From Leptolyngbyaceae cyanobacterium MO_188.B28 (GTDB lineage Bacteria; Cyanobacteriota; Cyanobacteriia; Phormidesmidales; Phormidesmidaceae): a DNA stretch of 46,463 nucleotides. Positions 33,911-43,073 of the stretch are shown one piece after another. Numbering within the stretch: the first letter of the stretch is position 1; each line of letters begins with the position of its first letter. A program made the position numbers and the translations under genes. Location: assembly GCA_030065175.1 (NCBI GenBank), contig JASJDH010000002.1, positions 1 through 46,463 on the forward strand, in the 5' to 3' direction. The notes under the pieces are model-generated. The model searched no databases and was not told the DNA's origin. It saw nothing but the letters and a program-made list of their open reading frames with translations.

Positions 33911-35113
33911 ATGAAAATTGCTTATCTGATTAATCAGTATCCTAAAGTTAGTCACAGCTTTATCCGTCGGGAAATTCTCGGACTAGAATCATCAGGCATA
34001 GAGGTTGTTAGATTTTCCGTTCGCTCTTGTGAAGATGAACTGGTTGATGAGGTTGACAAAGCAGAGTTAGAAAAAACGACGATTGTTCTAAATGCTGGCG
34101 TCAAGGGGCTCTTCTTCGCTTCGTTGCGGATTGCGATTACTCGACCCATCCCCCTCCTTAAATCCTTGGTCCTTGCGATTCGTATTGGGTTTGGCTCCGA
34201 TCGAGGGGTTTTGAGGCATATCGTTTATCTAGCTGAGGCCTGTGTCCTGCTTAGGCAGTTTTCAACATTAGGCGTCTCCCAAGTGCATGCTCACTTCGGC
34301 ACCAACTCTACAACGGTGGCGATGCTCTGTGCTGAAATGGGAGGCCCGCCCTTTAGCTTTACAGTGCATGGCCCTGAGGAATTTGATAAACCCCTAGCCA
34401 TTGCCTTACCCGAAAAAATTAAGCGGGCGGTTTTTGTGGCTGGCATCAGCTCCTTCACCCGGAGTCAGCTCTATCGTTGGTGTGACCACGAACATTGGGC
34501 TAAAATCCATGTTGTTCACTGCGGCGTTGACGACATATTCTTGAACGCGCCTTATCATCCTATTTCTGACCACCCTAAGTTAGTCTGTGTCGGTCGACTG
34601 TGTGAGCAAAAAGGTCAACTCCTTTTAATCGAAGCGGTTAGAAAACTAACAGACGAAGGCCTGGCTTTACACCTAGTCTTAGCGGGAGACGGTCCATTGA
34701 GGCGTCAGATCGAAGGGTTAATCGCCCAATTTGGACTGCATGACCAGATCGAAATTACAGGTTGGTTAAGCGGTCTTGAAGTTCAGCAACAGATTCTCAA
34801 TGCTAGAGCTATGGTGTTGCCCAGTTTTGCCGAAGGGTTACCCGTGGTTATTATGGAAGCCTTGGCGCTGGGGCGGCCTGTCATTAGCACGTATGTTGCG
34901 GGAATTTCTGAACTGGTAGAACCAGGCGTAAATGGCTGGTTGACGCCTGCGGGTTCGGTGGAAGCGCTGACCCAGGCAATGCGCGAACTCTTACAGTCAT
35001 CAGTAGAGACTTTGGAAGAGATGGGGAAAGCAGGACGTCAGCAAGTCACTAAGCGTCACGATTCCCTGCAAGAAGCCAAGAAACTAGCAACGCTTTTCCG
35101 GGCAAAACCGTAA
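33911..35113 (+). CDS. Family 4 glycosyltransferase, WcaL/exopolysaccharide type
   Basis: This 400-residue GT-B enzyme begins MKIAYLINQYPKVSHSFIRR, typical of WcaL-like colanic-acid and exopolysaccharide transferases. It has HAHFGTNSTTVAMLCAEMGG and FTVHGPEEFDKP in the acceptor domain. The donor domain carries LVCVGRLCEQKGQLLLIEAV, LVLAGDGPLRRQIEGLI, and the E-x7-E motif in FAEGLPVVIMEALALGRP near residues 305-322. AGGA stands eight bases before the ATG. It ends the GH9-GT2-GT4 group; 445 non-coding bases follow. Confidence 0.92.
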   Translation: MKIAYLINQYPKVSHSFIRREILGLESSGIEVVRFSVRSCEDELVDEVDKAELEKTTIVLNAGVKGLFFASLRIAITRPIPLLKSLVLAIRIGFGSDRGVLRHIVYLAEACVLLRQFSTLGVSQVHAHFGTNSTTVAMLCAEMGGPPFSFTVHGPEEFDKPLAIALPEKIKRAVFVAGISSFTRSQLYRWCDHEHWAKIHVVHCGVDDIFLNAPYHPISDHPKLVCVGRLCEQKGQLLLIEAVRKLTDEGLALHLVLAGDGPLRRQIEGLIAQFGLHDQIEITGWLSGLEVQQQILNARAMVLPSFAEGLPVVIMEALALGRPVISTYVAGISELVEPGVNGWLTPAGSVEALTQAMRELLQSSVETLEEMGKAGRQQVTKRHDSLQEAKKLATLFRAKP

Positions 35114-35558
35114 GTATTCGTTGGATTACGAGGATGGGCCAAAAGGGTATGTGCAAAAAATAACAACATACCTACGCAGACTCGGGAACCATCAAACAAT
35201 CTTCAAGTCAATGTAAAGAAGTGTTGAAGCCTGTTCACTGATATTCTCAGCGATCGCTTGATTTCTGAGTCTGTGTTTAATCTGTTCACTTCAGTCAGCT
35301 TTAGGCTGAAGAACTCATTTTGCTGGAAAAAAATTGGACTTCGATCAGTTTTATCTAGCGATTGATATGTGTTCTCTCACGATTGATTGAGAACGCGAAA
35401 GATTGCCTCTATCTAACTTTTTCACAAACAACGAGTTCCCTTGGGGACCGTTTTAAATTCAACTTGTCAAAGAGGCCGTTCTCTCAAACTCTCAAACGGT
35501 AACTCATCCATGAGGCGCTCAGGGTGATTTGCTCACTGAAGTGTTTTAAGGATTTATC
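35114..35558. other. Intergenic region before the RTX beta-helix gene
   Basis: No gene is visible in these 445 bases. GTTCTC (35371-35376) and GAGAAC (35389-35394) form a 6-bp inverted repeat that could be an operator, and a TCAGC-TTTAG-GCTGA hairpin lies near 35,300. The sequence should hold the promoter of the RTX gene, whose AAGGA ribosome binding site ends six bases before ATG 35559. Confidence 0.35.
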
Positions 35559-37616
35559 ATGGCCAAAACATATTACGTTTCTAATCAAGGCAGCAACAAT
35601 AATTCTGGGACAAAGGCTAAACCCTGGAGATCCATTAATTTTGCGGTTGGTCAGAATTCTCCCGTTAAGGCAGGGGACACGATCCTGGTGGAGTCAGGCG
35701 TTTATACGGAATTGATTACCCTTGGTAAATCCGGTAATCGCCAGTTAGGACACATCACACTCAAAGCAGAGGGTAATGTCACATTGCGGGACCCCAATCC
35801 CACGAAAGGGGGGTTCCGAGAAGGGGTGATTCAATCCGCGGGTAAAGGGTATTGGAAAATAGACGGCTTTCGGATTGAGAATACTTCCTGGGCCGGTATC
35901 GCTCTGCGCGACGCTAATAATATGATTGTGCAAAACAATCATACTTACGAGACTGGAGCTTCAGGCATCATTGTAATGCCCAATAGCAACTATAGTGGCG
36001 GTGATGCAGGCGTTACCAGTTCGAATATCAAAATACTTAACAATACCGTTGAAAAAGCCAACTGGAAATGGAGAACCAAAAATGATCTTGGAGCCCCACA
36101 AGAAGCATTGAGTATTTGGGGCGTTGATGGATTCGAGGTGGCGGGCAATATCCTCAAGCAAGGCAAAAAAGAGGGGATTGACATTAAGGGTGGTTCCCGC
36201 AATGGGTCTGTTCATGATAATCAGGTCTCGGATGTCGCCCAGATTTCGGGAACGTTCAAGGGCTATCGCGGGGGACCTGCCATCTATCTGGACGGCGGAC
36301 GGGCGGCCATGTCGAATATTGATGTCTACAACAACGTGGTCTTTGGGAATACCGCGGATGGAATTGTGATTGCGGATGAAAAGCCTAACCAAGGAGATGT
36401 ATCAGATATCCGCGTCTATAACAATGTTGTCTACGACAATGGTGTTAAGGGCGTAAACGGCGGCAGGGGAATTGCCATTGGCAGCAATATTAGGGATGTT
36501 ACAGTGGTGAACAATACCTTCGCTGAGAATAACCAAGCATTTGTGATTGATGGTCTGGATTCCCTCGGTGGAGATAAATCCCGTGACATTTTGCTTCGTA
36601 ATAATATCTTCGCCAATAGTACAGGCCGCAACGGATTGATTGCGGATGTCAATAACCTGACGTTGGACCATAACCTATTTACGGATGGGTTCAAGCAGCT
36701 TTATGTTCGGGGCGATAGACTTAGTAACTTACAAACAGGCAATAACCTGAAGGCTCAGTCCGTTGGTTTTGTCGATTCTGGGGCGGGCGATTTTCATCTG
36801 ACCGCTTCCTCTCCCGCTGTTGATCAGGCGTCTCGGAAAATAGGAGCCTATGCTCGGCGAGATAAAGATGGAAAACAGCGCCCTCAAGGGACGGGCTTTG
36901 ATTTCGGAGCCTATGAATATTCAAGCTCCACTCGTAACAAAAAAGGGTCTCAGCCTACCCCTAGTAACCCACCCAAAAGCCGCATGATCGTCGGGACTAA
37001 TCAGGGTGAAACCCTTAAAGGAACCAAGGGTAATGACATGATCAAGCCTCAGGGAGGCAACGATAAAGTGTTTGGCGGCCGGGGGAACGACACCATCTAC
37101 TGGAGCTATGGAAACGATAAGCTGTACGGGGAAGGCGGCAATGACACGCTCCAAGGCGGGAGCGGCGAGGATAGCCTCTTTGGCGGAATGGGTAATGACA
37201 CCCTGCGAGGAGGAAAGCATGATGATATTTTGAATGGCGGCGCTGGTCGCGATCAGATCATCGGTGTGAACACAAATATCAATCAGCCGGGTGAGGGAGA
37301 TAAAGATATCCTGATTGGCGGCTCGGGCGGTGACACCTTCTATCTCGGCGGCAGCGCTAATGTCTTCTACAACGATGGCAGAAACGGCACGTTGGGAGCT
37401 GGAGATTATGCTCTGGTGAAAGATTTCAGTGTGGGGCAAGGGGATGTCCTTCAACTCCATGGCGAAGCGAGTGACTATCGATTAGGATCCTCTCCCAAGG
37501 GGGTTCCGGTTGGAGACGCCATTTTCCTCAAAACACCGGGAAGGGATGAGCTGATTGCAATCGTTCAAACTCAGAACGATCTTTCCCTCACTGGCGGGGC
37601 CTTCAAGTACGCTTAA
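35559..37616 (+). CDS. Secreted parallel beta-helix protein with RTX calcium-binding repeats
   Basis: This 685-residue protein has no N-terminal signal peptide. Residues from about 5 to 450 form a right-handed parallel beta-helix with many PbH1-like turns (NNHTYETGASGIIVMPNSN, NIKILNNTVEKANW, IDVYNNVVFGNTADGIVI), closed by a choice-of-anchor-Q-like segment (FHLTASSPAVDQ, then FDFGAYEYSS). Residues about 478-570 are hemolysin-type nonapeptide repeats (GGNDKVFGGRGNDTI, GEGGNDTLQGGSGEDSLFGG). The layout implies type I secretion and calcium-dependent folding. Such helices bind, cleave or epimerise polysaccharides (lyase or C5-epimerase types), but I cannot name catalytic residues. Context suggests it acts on the local polysaccharide. 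Confidence 0.88.
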   Translation: MAKTYYVSNQGSNNNSGTKAKPWRSINFAVGQNSPVKAGDTILVESGVYTELITLGKSGNRQLGHITLKAEGNVTLRDPNPTKGGFREGVIQSAGKGYWKIDGFRIENTSWAGIALRDANNMIVQNNHTYETGASGIIVMPNSNYSGGDAGVTSSNIKILNNTVEKANWKWRTKNDLGAPQEALSIWGVDGFEVAGNILKQGKKEGIDIKGGSRNGSVHDNQVSDVAQISGTFKGYRGGPAIYLDGGRAAMSNIDVYNNVVFGNTADGIVIADEKPNQGDVSDIRVYNNVVYDNGVKGVNGGRGIAIGSNIRDVTVVNNTFAENNQAFVIDGLDSLGGDKSRDILLRNNIFANSTGRNGLIADVNNLTLDHNLFTDGFKQLYVRGDRLSNLQTGNNLKAQSVGFVDSGAGDFHLTASSPAVDQASRKIGAYARRDKDGKQRPQGTGFDFGAYEYSSSTRNKKGSQPTPSNPPKSRMIVGTNQGETLKGTKGNDMIKPQGGNDKVFGGRGNDTIYWSYGNDKLYGEGGNDTLQGGSGEDSLFGGMGNDTLRGGKHDDILNGGAGRDQIIGVNTNINQPGEGDKDILIGGSGGDTFYLGGSANVFYNDGRNGTLGAGDYALVKDFSVGQGDVLQLHGEASDYRLGSSPKGVPVGDAIFLKTPGRDELIAIVQTQNDLSLTGGAFKYA

Positions 37617-37925
37617 TCAGTGACTCGCTATTCACTCCATCTGACTTCTCCAATCGATGGAGTGAATTTCGCTCAATAGTAGGGGATATTACTGTTGTAT
37701 GACAGGGCATTAGGGAGGGGCTCAGGGAATTGTAGCCACAAAATATACAATGCCCCAACTAGCAACGGTTTGGGGAACGATAGGAGTAGGATCATTCCTA
37801 GCTAAGTTTCACGGTGTCATTGGAACTTATGGGGTAATACCCGGGTCAAATGTTACAAAGTATTATCAAAGTTGATTCCATTTCTGGGCAATCTTTCTTC
37901 ATCCTAATCAATCCCATCCCTAAGT
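37617..37925. other. Short intergenic region between RTX and ABC exporter genes
   Basis: Apart from the terminator-like hairpin at 37630-37670, these 309 bases hold no gene. A promoter for the exporter is expected near the right end but not identifiable. Confidence 0.3.
37630..37670 (+). terminator. Hairpin terminator after the RTX gene
   Basis: ATTCACTCCATC (37630-37641) is exactly complementary to GATGGAGTGAAT (37656-37667), a 12-bp stem with a 14-base loop, followed by TTC. It begins 13 bases after the stop codon. The T-run is short, so termination may be partial. Confidence 0.55.
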
Positions 37926-39776
37926 ATGCTTTCAAAGCTGCCCGATCCAGTCCGAAATTTACTCAAAGCGACCCGTTTCTGGCGAGACAATTATCTCATC
38001 CTTAAAGAGCTTAAACCCATTCGTTGGCTTGCCATTTCAGGTATTGTGTTTTCTTGCGGCGCGGCGTTGATGGCAGGGGTGACCGTCAGCTTAATGGGGG
38101 TCTTTTTACAAGGATTATTCAATCCCAGCGAGCTGTCTATTCAAACCGGCGTCCACTGGTTTGATGTTTGGGTGTTGGGAACAGAAGCCCATGATGCTCA
38201 ATACATCTTCCGGCTCGCAGTTGGGATTCTGCTGTTAATATGGCTGCGCTCCGGACTGATGTACCTGGGGGCCTTCTTCTCCAGACTGACCACATTGAAC
38301 TTAGTGGATCGCCTCCGTCGGCAAATTTTTGAGCAGCTTCAGAGTTTGAGTCTGAGTTATTTCTCCGAAGTTCGTCCTGGGGATTTAATGAATACCCTCA
38401 GGGGGGAAGTCAATCAGATTCAGCAGGCCTTCGGAGTGATCAATATTTTTATTTCTCAGGGCTCCTCGCTGTTGGTTTTCGTTGGTTTGATGTTTCTGAT
38501 GTCATGGCAATTGTCCATCGCGTCAGTGATGATTTTCAGTTTGCTCTCTGTTGGCGTCTCAACCATCACTCGACGCGTCAGAGAAGCGAGCTTTGAAGTC
38601 CCAAAGGCGAATAAGCAGTTCACTTCCAATGCGCTTGAATTCATCAATGGGATTCGCACCGTGCATGCGTCCGCCACGCAAGATTTTGAGCGCAGACGGT
38701 TTCGGCGTTCTGTAAAAAAGGTGCTGGCGGCTTCTCTCAGAGTGGCGAAACTGTCGCTGGTCGTTCAACCGTTAACCCAGGGCGTGTCTAGTTCGGCGCT
38801 GATTGTCATGATTGTGGCCGCGTCTAATTTCTTGGTGGCTGGCGGTCAACTTCAATCTGAAGGGTTAATCACGTTTCTTCTGGCCTTATCTCGTACGTTG
38901 CCCTTGGTTTCCCAGCTCAATGGAGCGGTTACAAAGTTCAATAGTTTTCAGGGCGCGTTAGGCAATGTTAATGACTTTTTAAGGCTAGACAATAAGCCTT
39001 ATTTAGTGGATGGAAGTCGCCAATTTACTGGATTAGAGCGATCGCTTGATTTTGTTTCAGTGGATTTTGGCTATGATCCTGAAGAATTGGTCCTCCACGA
39101 TATTACGCTATCCATCAAGCAAGGGGAGACGACGGCGTTAGTGGGCTCATCGGGGGCGGGTAAAACCACTCTGGCGGATCTACTTCCGAGATTTTATGAT
39201 GCAACCCAGGGTCAGGTTCTGATTGATGGCGTCGATCTGCGCGAGTTTGAGATTAATACCCTCCGTCGCAAGATGGCGATTGTGAGTCAGGATACCTTTA
39301 TTTTCAACACGTCGGCGAGGGCCAATATTGCCTACGGATTAGAAGAGATTGATGAAGACGCCATGCGAGAGGCGGCGCGTCAAGCGAATGCCCTGGATTT
39401 TATTCTGGAGTTGCCTGAAGGCTTTGATACTCAATTAGGCGATCGCGGTGTTCGTTTATCGGGCGGACAACGGCAGCGGATTGCGATCGCACGCGCCCTG
39501 TTGCGTAGTCCAGACATTCTTATCTTGGATGAAGCCACCAGTGCATTAGATTCGGTGACAGAACGGTTAATTCAGGAGTCTTTGGAAAAGCTGTCGAAAG
39601 GTCGGACAGTGATTGCGATCGCCCATCGTTTATCAACCATCGCCTCCGCCGATAAGGTGGTGGTGCTTGAGCAGGGACGGATTGTTGAGCAGGGTAGCTA
39701 TCAGGAGCTATTAGACCGTCGCGGCAAGTTATGGGATTATCACCAGATTCAGTATGAATTAGAGCAATCTGCTTAA
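37926..39776 (+). CDS. HepA-like ABC exporter, fused permease and ATPase
   Basis: This 616-residue half-transporter carries six membrane helices in its first 340 residues and a C-terminal nucleotide-binding domain: Walker A VGSSGAGKTT near 405-414, Q-loop VSQDTFIFN, signature LSGGQRQ near 511, and Walker B ILILDEATSALD. It resembles HepA of Anabaena, which is needed for the heterocyst polysaccharide layer, and the MsbA/PglK flippases. In this locus it could flip lipid-linked oligosaccharides in place of Wzx. Secretion of the preceding RTX protein is less likely because no peptidase-like C39 domain, membrane-fusion protein or TolC gene is adjacent. Confidence 0.88.
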   Translation: MLSKLPDPVRNLLKATRFWRDNYLILKELKPIRWLAISGIVFSCGAALMAGVTVSLMGVFLQGLFNPSELSIQTGVHWFDVWVLGTEAHDAQYIFRLAVGILLLIWLRSGLMYLGAFFSRLTTLNLVDRLRRQIFEQLQSLSLSYFSEVRPGDLMNTLRGEVNQIQQAFGVINIFISQGSSLLVFVGLMFLMSWQLSIASVMIFSLLSVGVSTITRRVREASFEVPKANKQFTSNALEFINGIRTVHASATQDFERRRFRRSVKKVLAASLRVAKLSLVVQPLTQGVSSSALIVMIVAASNFLVAGGQLQSEGLITFLLALSRTLPLVSQLNGAVTKFNSFQGALGNVNDFLRLDNKPYLVDGSRQFTGLERSLDFVSVDFGYDPEELVLHDITLSIKQGETTALVGSSGAGKTTLADLLPRFYDATQGQVLIDGVDLREFEINTLRRKMAIVSQDTFIFNTSARANIAYGLEEIDEDAMREAARQANALDFILELPEGFDTQLGDRGVRLSGGQRQRIAIARALLRSPDILILDEATSALDSVTERLIQESLEKLSKGRTVIAIAHRLSTIASADKVVVLEQGRIVEQGSYQELLDRRGKLWDYHQIQYELEQSA

Positions 39777-40272
39777 TTGGAACATGTTGAACACGATGTG
39801 ATTATGTGTACCAGTTTCCCAAATATAGCCATCCGATTTGATTTGTGAAGGAAAGCCGGAGATTATGCAGACATGATTAATCTCCAACCTGGGTGGGGCA
39901 ATCAAGCTGATTCCAGTCCCTCCATTAGCTCCCAAAGAAGTCAACATTGAAGAGCTGAAAGCCTTTTTCAGCAAAGGGAGAGACGTACGGAAGGTGAAGA
40001 AAGCACTAGCGGTCAATCACCCTTATTAAAGGTATGGATATGAATCGGCGACGCAGATCCTAGATATGTCACTATGGACAATTTTCATCACGAGTGAATG
40101 AGGGTTTATCTGCAGAGCAATAGAGAATTTATTGAGTTCGACTTGCCCCCAATATCTAACTCAAAGCTCAAAGCTCGATTGAAGATGCCAGTAGGCATGG
40201 CAAGTCAGAATCGAAGACTTTGAATTTTATAAGCGCTTAGTTATAAGTCATATAACCCTCACACCAAATAGT
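39777..40272. other. Intergenic region with a transposase remnant
   Basis: This stretch separates the ABC exporter from the A+T-rich right part of the locus. The only coding-like sequence is the broken fragment at 39880-40101. The final 150 bases are A+T-rich and may hold the promoter of the GT61 gene. Confidence 0.4.
39880..40101 (+). pseudogene. Broken transposase-like fragment (IS630-type N-terminal region)
   Basis: Reading from 39880 in one frame gives GGAIKLIPVPPLAPKEVNIE, then ELKAFFSKGRDVRKVKKALA and VNHPY. The frame is interrupted by TAA at 40027-40029 and then continues in the same frame with YGYESATQILDMSLWTIF to a TGA at 40099. The order (proline-rich start, KKALAV, aromatic YGYE, then an ILDMSLWTI helix-turn-helix) resembles the N-terminal part of cyanobacterial IS630-like transposases, where a Gln codon would stand at the stop. 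No start codon or catalytic part remains. Confidence 0.5.
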
Positions 40273-41400
40273 ATGTTGAAATATCTAAAAAAGACCAAAA
40301 ATAAGTTGGAAAATTTTCTATATCCAGAAAAGATTTCTGCCAAAAAAATTTTATCGTCAAAGGAATATGCCGAAGTCTTTGAGGCAAACTGGCATCAAGT
40401 ATATGATAGGACAACTTCGGAAAGAGAAAATCCAATCTCTTATGGTTCTTTAGAAATAGATCTTGAGTCAAAACTCGTCTCAGATTTTCCACCTCTTGGT
40501 GTTCTTGAGTTAGATGAAGGCTACATATTTGGAAAGTACGGTTGGATCGTTGGTAAAAACAATATTCTATTACCAGAACACTCTTGGTACGGCGAAAGTA
40601 TCAAGGAGATAACAATTCCTAGACGCTGGCCTGTTACTAGTCATTTAAGCGGTGTCTGTCTATCCTTGGCAAGTGAATGGTCCGCCGTTAATCATGGACA
40701 TTTTTTACTAGACTCTTTAAGTCGTATACATCTTTTTCTAGAGGCAGGATTTTCCTTTGACGATATTGATTATATATACTGTCCAACGCCTAAAGGTTCA
40801 TTGTCAATTGCGATTGAATTATTTAAAAAACTGTCTATACCCTTAGAAAAATGTATTTTAGAACGTGGAAAAGGCCTCTATGCTGATAAAGTTATAGCTA
40901 CAAGTTTTCCAGGCGTGAGGAGAAATTATCCTGACTGGGTAATTAGCTTCTTCCATGAAATTAATGACTATAAGCAAGTAACTCCAAATCGTAGGCTTTA
41001 TATTTCTCGAAAAAATTACTCTCGAAAGGTCGAAAACGAAGATACTTTGCTGCCATGGCTCTATCAAAACAACTTCGAAGTTTACAACCCTGAAGCTGTC
41101 GGAGCAAATGCACTGAAAGATTTTGCAGAGGCATCTGTTGTCATAGGCGCAACTGGAGCAGGATTGGCAAACTTAGTTTTCTGCCAACCAGGGACAAAAG
41201 TGCTTGAACTGATTCCTTCTGACCACGTCCATTCATACTTTTGCTCTCTGTCACAGGCAGCTAAGTTGCAATATGGATATCTTGCTGGCCATAGTACAGG
41301 GCGCAGAGAGCCTTCATTAACAGGGCCTAGTCCATACGATTTTCTAATTGATGAGGATGAATTCCATGATGCACTGAGTAAAACTTTAAGCCTTCCCTAA
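40273..41400 (+). CDS. Family 61 glycosyltransferase (DUF563)
   Basis: This 375-residue protein is of the GT61/DUF563 type. WSAVNHGHFLLDSLSRIHLF is the conserved N-H-F-x-x-D block, RRLYISRKNYSRKVENED the SR block, and ASVVIGATGAGLANLVFCQP the conserved GATGAGLANL donor-site loop, followed by TKVLELIPSDHVHSYF. GT61 members add xylose, GlcNAc or other sugars to glycans and proteins. The gene is visibly more A+T-rich than those to its left and directly follows a transposase remnant, which fits acquisition by transfer. No obvious ribosome binding site precedes the ATG. Confidence 0.9.
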   Translation: MLKYLKKTKNKLENFLYPEKISAKKILSSKEYAEVFEANWHQVYDRTTSERENPISYGSLEIDLESKLVSDFPPLGVLELDEGYIFGKYGWIVGKNNILLPEHSWYGESIKEITIPRRWPVTSHLSGVCLSLASEWSAVNHGHFLLDSLSRIHLFLEAGFSFDDIDYIYCPTPKGSLSIAIELFKKLSIPLEKCILERGKGLYADKVIATSFPGVRRNYPDWVISFFHEINDYKQVTPNRRLYISRKNYSRKVENEDTLLPWLYQNNFEVYNPEAVGANALKDFAEASVVIGATGAGLANLVFCQPGTKVLELIPSDHVHSYFCSLSQAAKLQYGYLAGHSTGRREPSLTGPSPYDFLIDEDEFHDALSKTLSLP

Positions 41401-41827
41401 ATCGCAGAATGATAGTTGAACAAGTCAAGAATGTATGGATACTTACATAGGCGGCATTAGAACCTTGCAACCTGAATAGATTATCTAACCTCAAGTTAAT
41501 CATCATGAAACATTCGTGTTCAAGTCATATTGATCTAGCGTTTCAATGTTCTGTACATTCAATACTCGCTTTAGACTGAATTTACAAAAAATGTCTGATC
41601 ACTATGCTCATTATTCTATATTTTTGAACGTTATCATCTATTGTGGTTCTATATCTTAACAACTTCAATAACACTATATATCCAGAAATTATAATATTTA
41701 TGCCCTCACATAGTAGCAGGCTGATCTTATCTAGATCACAGAAGAAAACTCAATTAAATGATGAAAATTACCTCTATAAAGTTTAAATTAACTGTCTATC
41801 TTTTCTGATAAGAGGAGAATGCCTAAA
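41401..41827. other. A+T-rich intergenic region
   Basis: I see no gene, repeat or clear terminator in these 427 bases. They presumably contain the promoter of the sulfotransferase that follows. Confidence 0.3.
41811..41817 (+). promoter_or_regulatory. Ribosome binding site that decides the sulfotransferase start
   Basis: AGAGGAG ends one base before ATG 41819 but ten bases before ATG 41828, which is in the same frame. The first distance is too short for initiation, so 41828 is the better start. Confidence 0.55.
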
Positions 41828-42673
41828 ATGCTCAAGAATTTTTTATCGTCAACCAAGAAAAAGAATTCAAAGCAGAGTAATCCGTACGAAAAACACTGGC
41901 TTTGGTCAAATAAAATCCATGAAAACTATATGGCTCAGGATATCTTCTTGGTTGCATATCCTAAATCAGGGAGCACTTATCTTCGGTTTTTGATTGCTAA
42001 CTCAATCAAAGCCCACTATCAATTAGAGCGTGAGGTTAACTTCTTCTCAATTCAAGATATTGTTCCTTGGATAACCAAAAGTAAGCTATCGCCCTTAGGT
42101 CCATTTGGGGAGACTAATTTGCCGAGGATTATAAAGAGTCATTTTGCCTTTAACGATAAATACAGGAGAGTAATCTTACTTGTAAGAGATCCTCGTGATG
42201 TCCTCGTATCTTACTATCATCATACTAAGAAATATAAGCTATTAAATAACGATTTAATACCTGAAGATTGGACATTGTCTCAGTTTATAAGAGACTCCGA
42301 ATACATGCCAAAGCTTTGGTCGGAACACACGAAATCTTGGTACAATTGCCGTCAAAATCTCGACAAAAACATCCAAGTATTTCGATTTGAAGATTTTCTT
42401 TTAAATGCCGAAGAAACTTTGCACCGTTTGATGTATTTAATAGGTATTAATATGAGTGAAGAGTCTTTGAAATATGCTATAAATTCAAGTTCTAAAGTGA
42501 ATATGAAACAGTCAGAGCAGGAGTCTATTTCAACCTTTACGCTTAAAAATCAGAAAACTCAGTTTGTCCGAAAAGCAGAAATGATGAATGGTAAGGAGCT
42601 AACTGAGTCAGACAAGAAGTATATCGAAGATGAAACAAGAGAAATTGCTCAGATGGTTGGATATGATTTTTAA
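41828..42673 (+). CDS. Sulfotransferase (Sulfotransfer_1, cytosolic-type motifs)
   Basis: This 281-residue protein differs from the three other sulfotransferases of the locus and resembles cytosolic SULT-like enzymes. LVAYPKSGSTYLRFL carries the 5'-phosphosulfate loop (YPKSGST at 44-50), LPRIIKSHF the conserved KTH-like segment with KSH, and VRDPRDVLVSYYHHTK the 3'-phosphate site (Arg120 and Ser128). FTLKNQKTQFVRKAEMMNGK occupies the place of the C-terminal RKGxxGDWK-like loop in degenerate form. The gene is A+T-rich and has long non-coding flanks, so it is probably transcribed alone. Confidence 0.9.
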   Translation: MLKNFLSSTKKKNSKQSNPYEKHWLWSNKIHENYMAQDIFLVAYPKSGSTYLRFLIANSIKAHYQLEREVNFFSIQDIVPWITKSKLSPLGPFGETNLPRIIKSHFAFNDKYRRVILLVRDPRDVLVSYYHHTKKYKLLNNDLIPEDWTLSQFIRDSEYMPKLWSEHTKSWYNCRQNLDKNIQVFRFEDFLLNAEETLHRLMYLIGINMSEESLKYAINSSSKVNMKQSEQESISTFTLKNQKTQFVRKAEMMNGKELTESDKKYIEDETREIAQMVGYDF

Positions 42674-43073
42674 GGATGTAATTGATGGTTTGAGTGTAAA
42701 AAATAGCCAAACTTACTTTTGTGAACTCGATAGGATTTACCAAATGGCAATAGCTTAAGTCATGTTTAGATTCTAATTGTATAGATCTCGATTTCTACAC
42801 CTGCCTACTTTTTTCAGGGGCATTCAAACCTATTTGCTCAATGGTTTTATGTCTAAACAGTATGATCTGGAATTCTCCTTTTTGATTTCTTATACCATAA
42901 TTGCTTGATCTGTTAAGCTGTCAAAAATAGAATGATATATCTTTTAGGTTTGATTTTATAAATTATTTATTTGTCCCTATAAATCCGATGGAGACTTTTG
43001 AGGTCAGGGTTATGAGATTTACATCGGTTTTTAAGCAGAGTTAAGTCGACAGAACTATCTATATTGGGAGACA
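42674..43073. other. A+T-rich intergenic region
   Basis: No gene, repeat or convincing terminator is visible in these 400 bases. GGGAG at 43066-43070 is the probable ribosome binding site of the next gene, at a short distance from its ATG. Confidence 0.3.

Noticed and set aside
36921-37460. 179-codon leftward open frame within the RTX gene
   Set aside because: Antisense shadow of Gly/Asp-rich RTX repeats, which often leave long open frames on the other strand.
37926-39776. ABC exporter as the type I secretion ATPase for the RTX protein
   Set aside because: No membrane-fusion or TolC-like gene accompanies it, and the protein resembles HepA/MsbA-type exporters instead; the possibility is not excluded.
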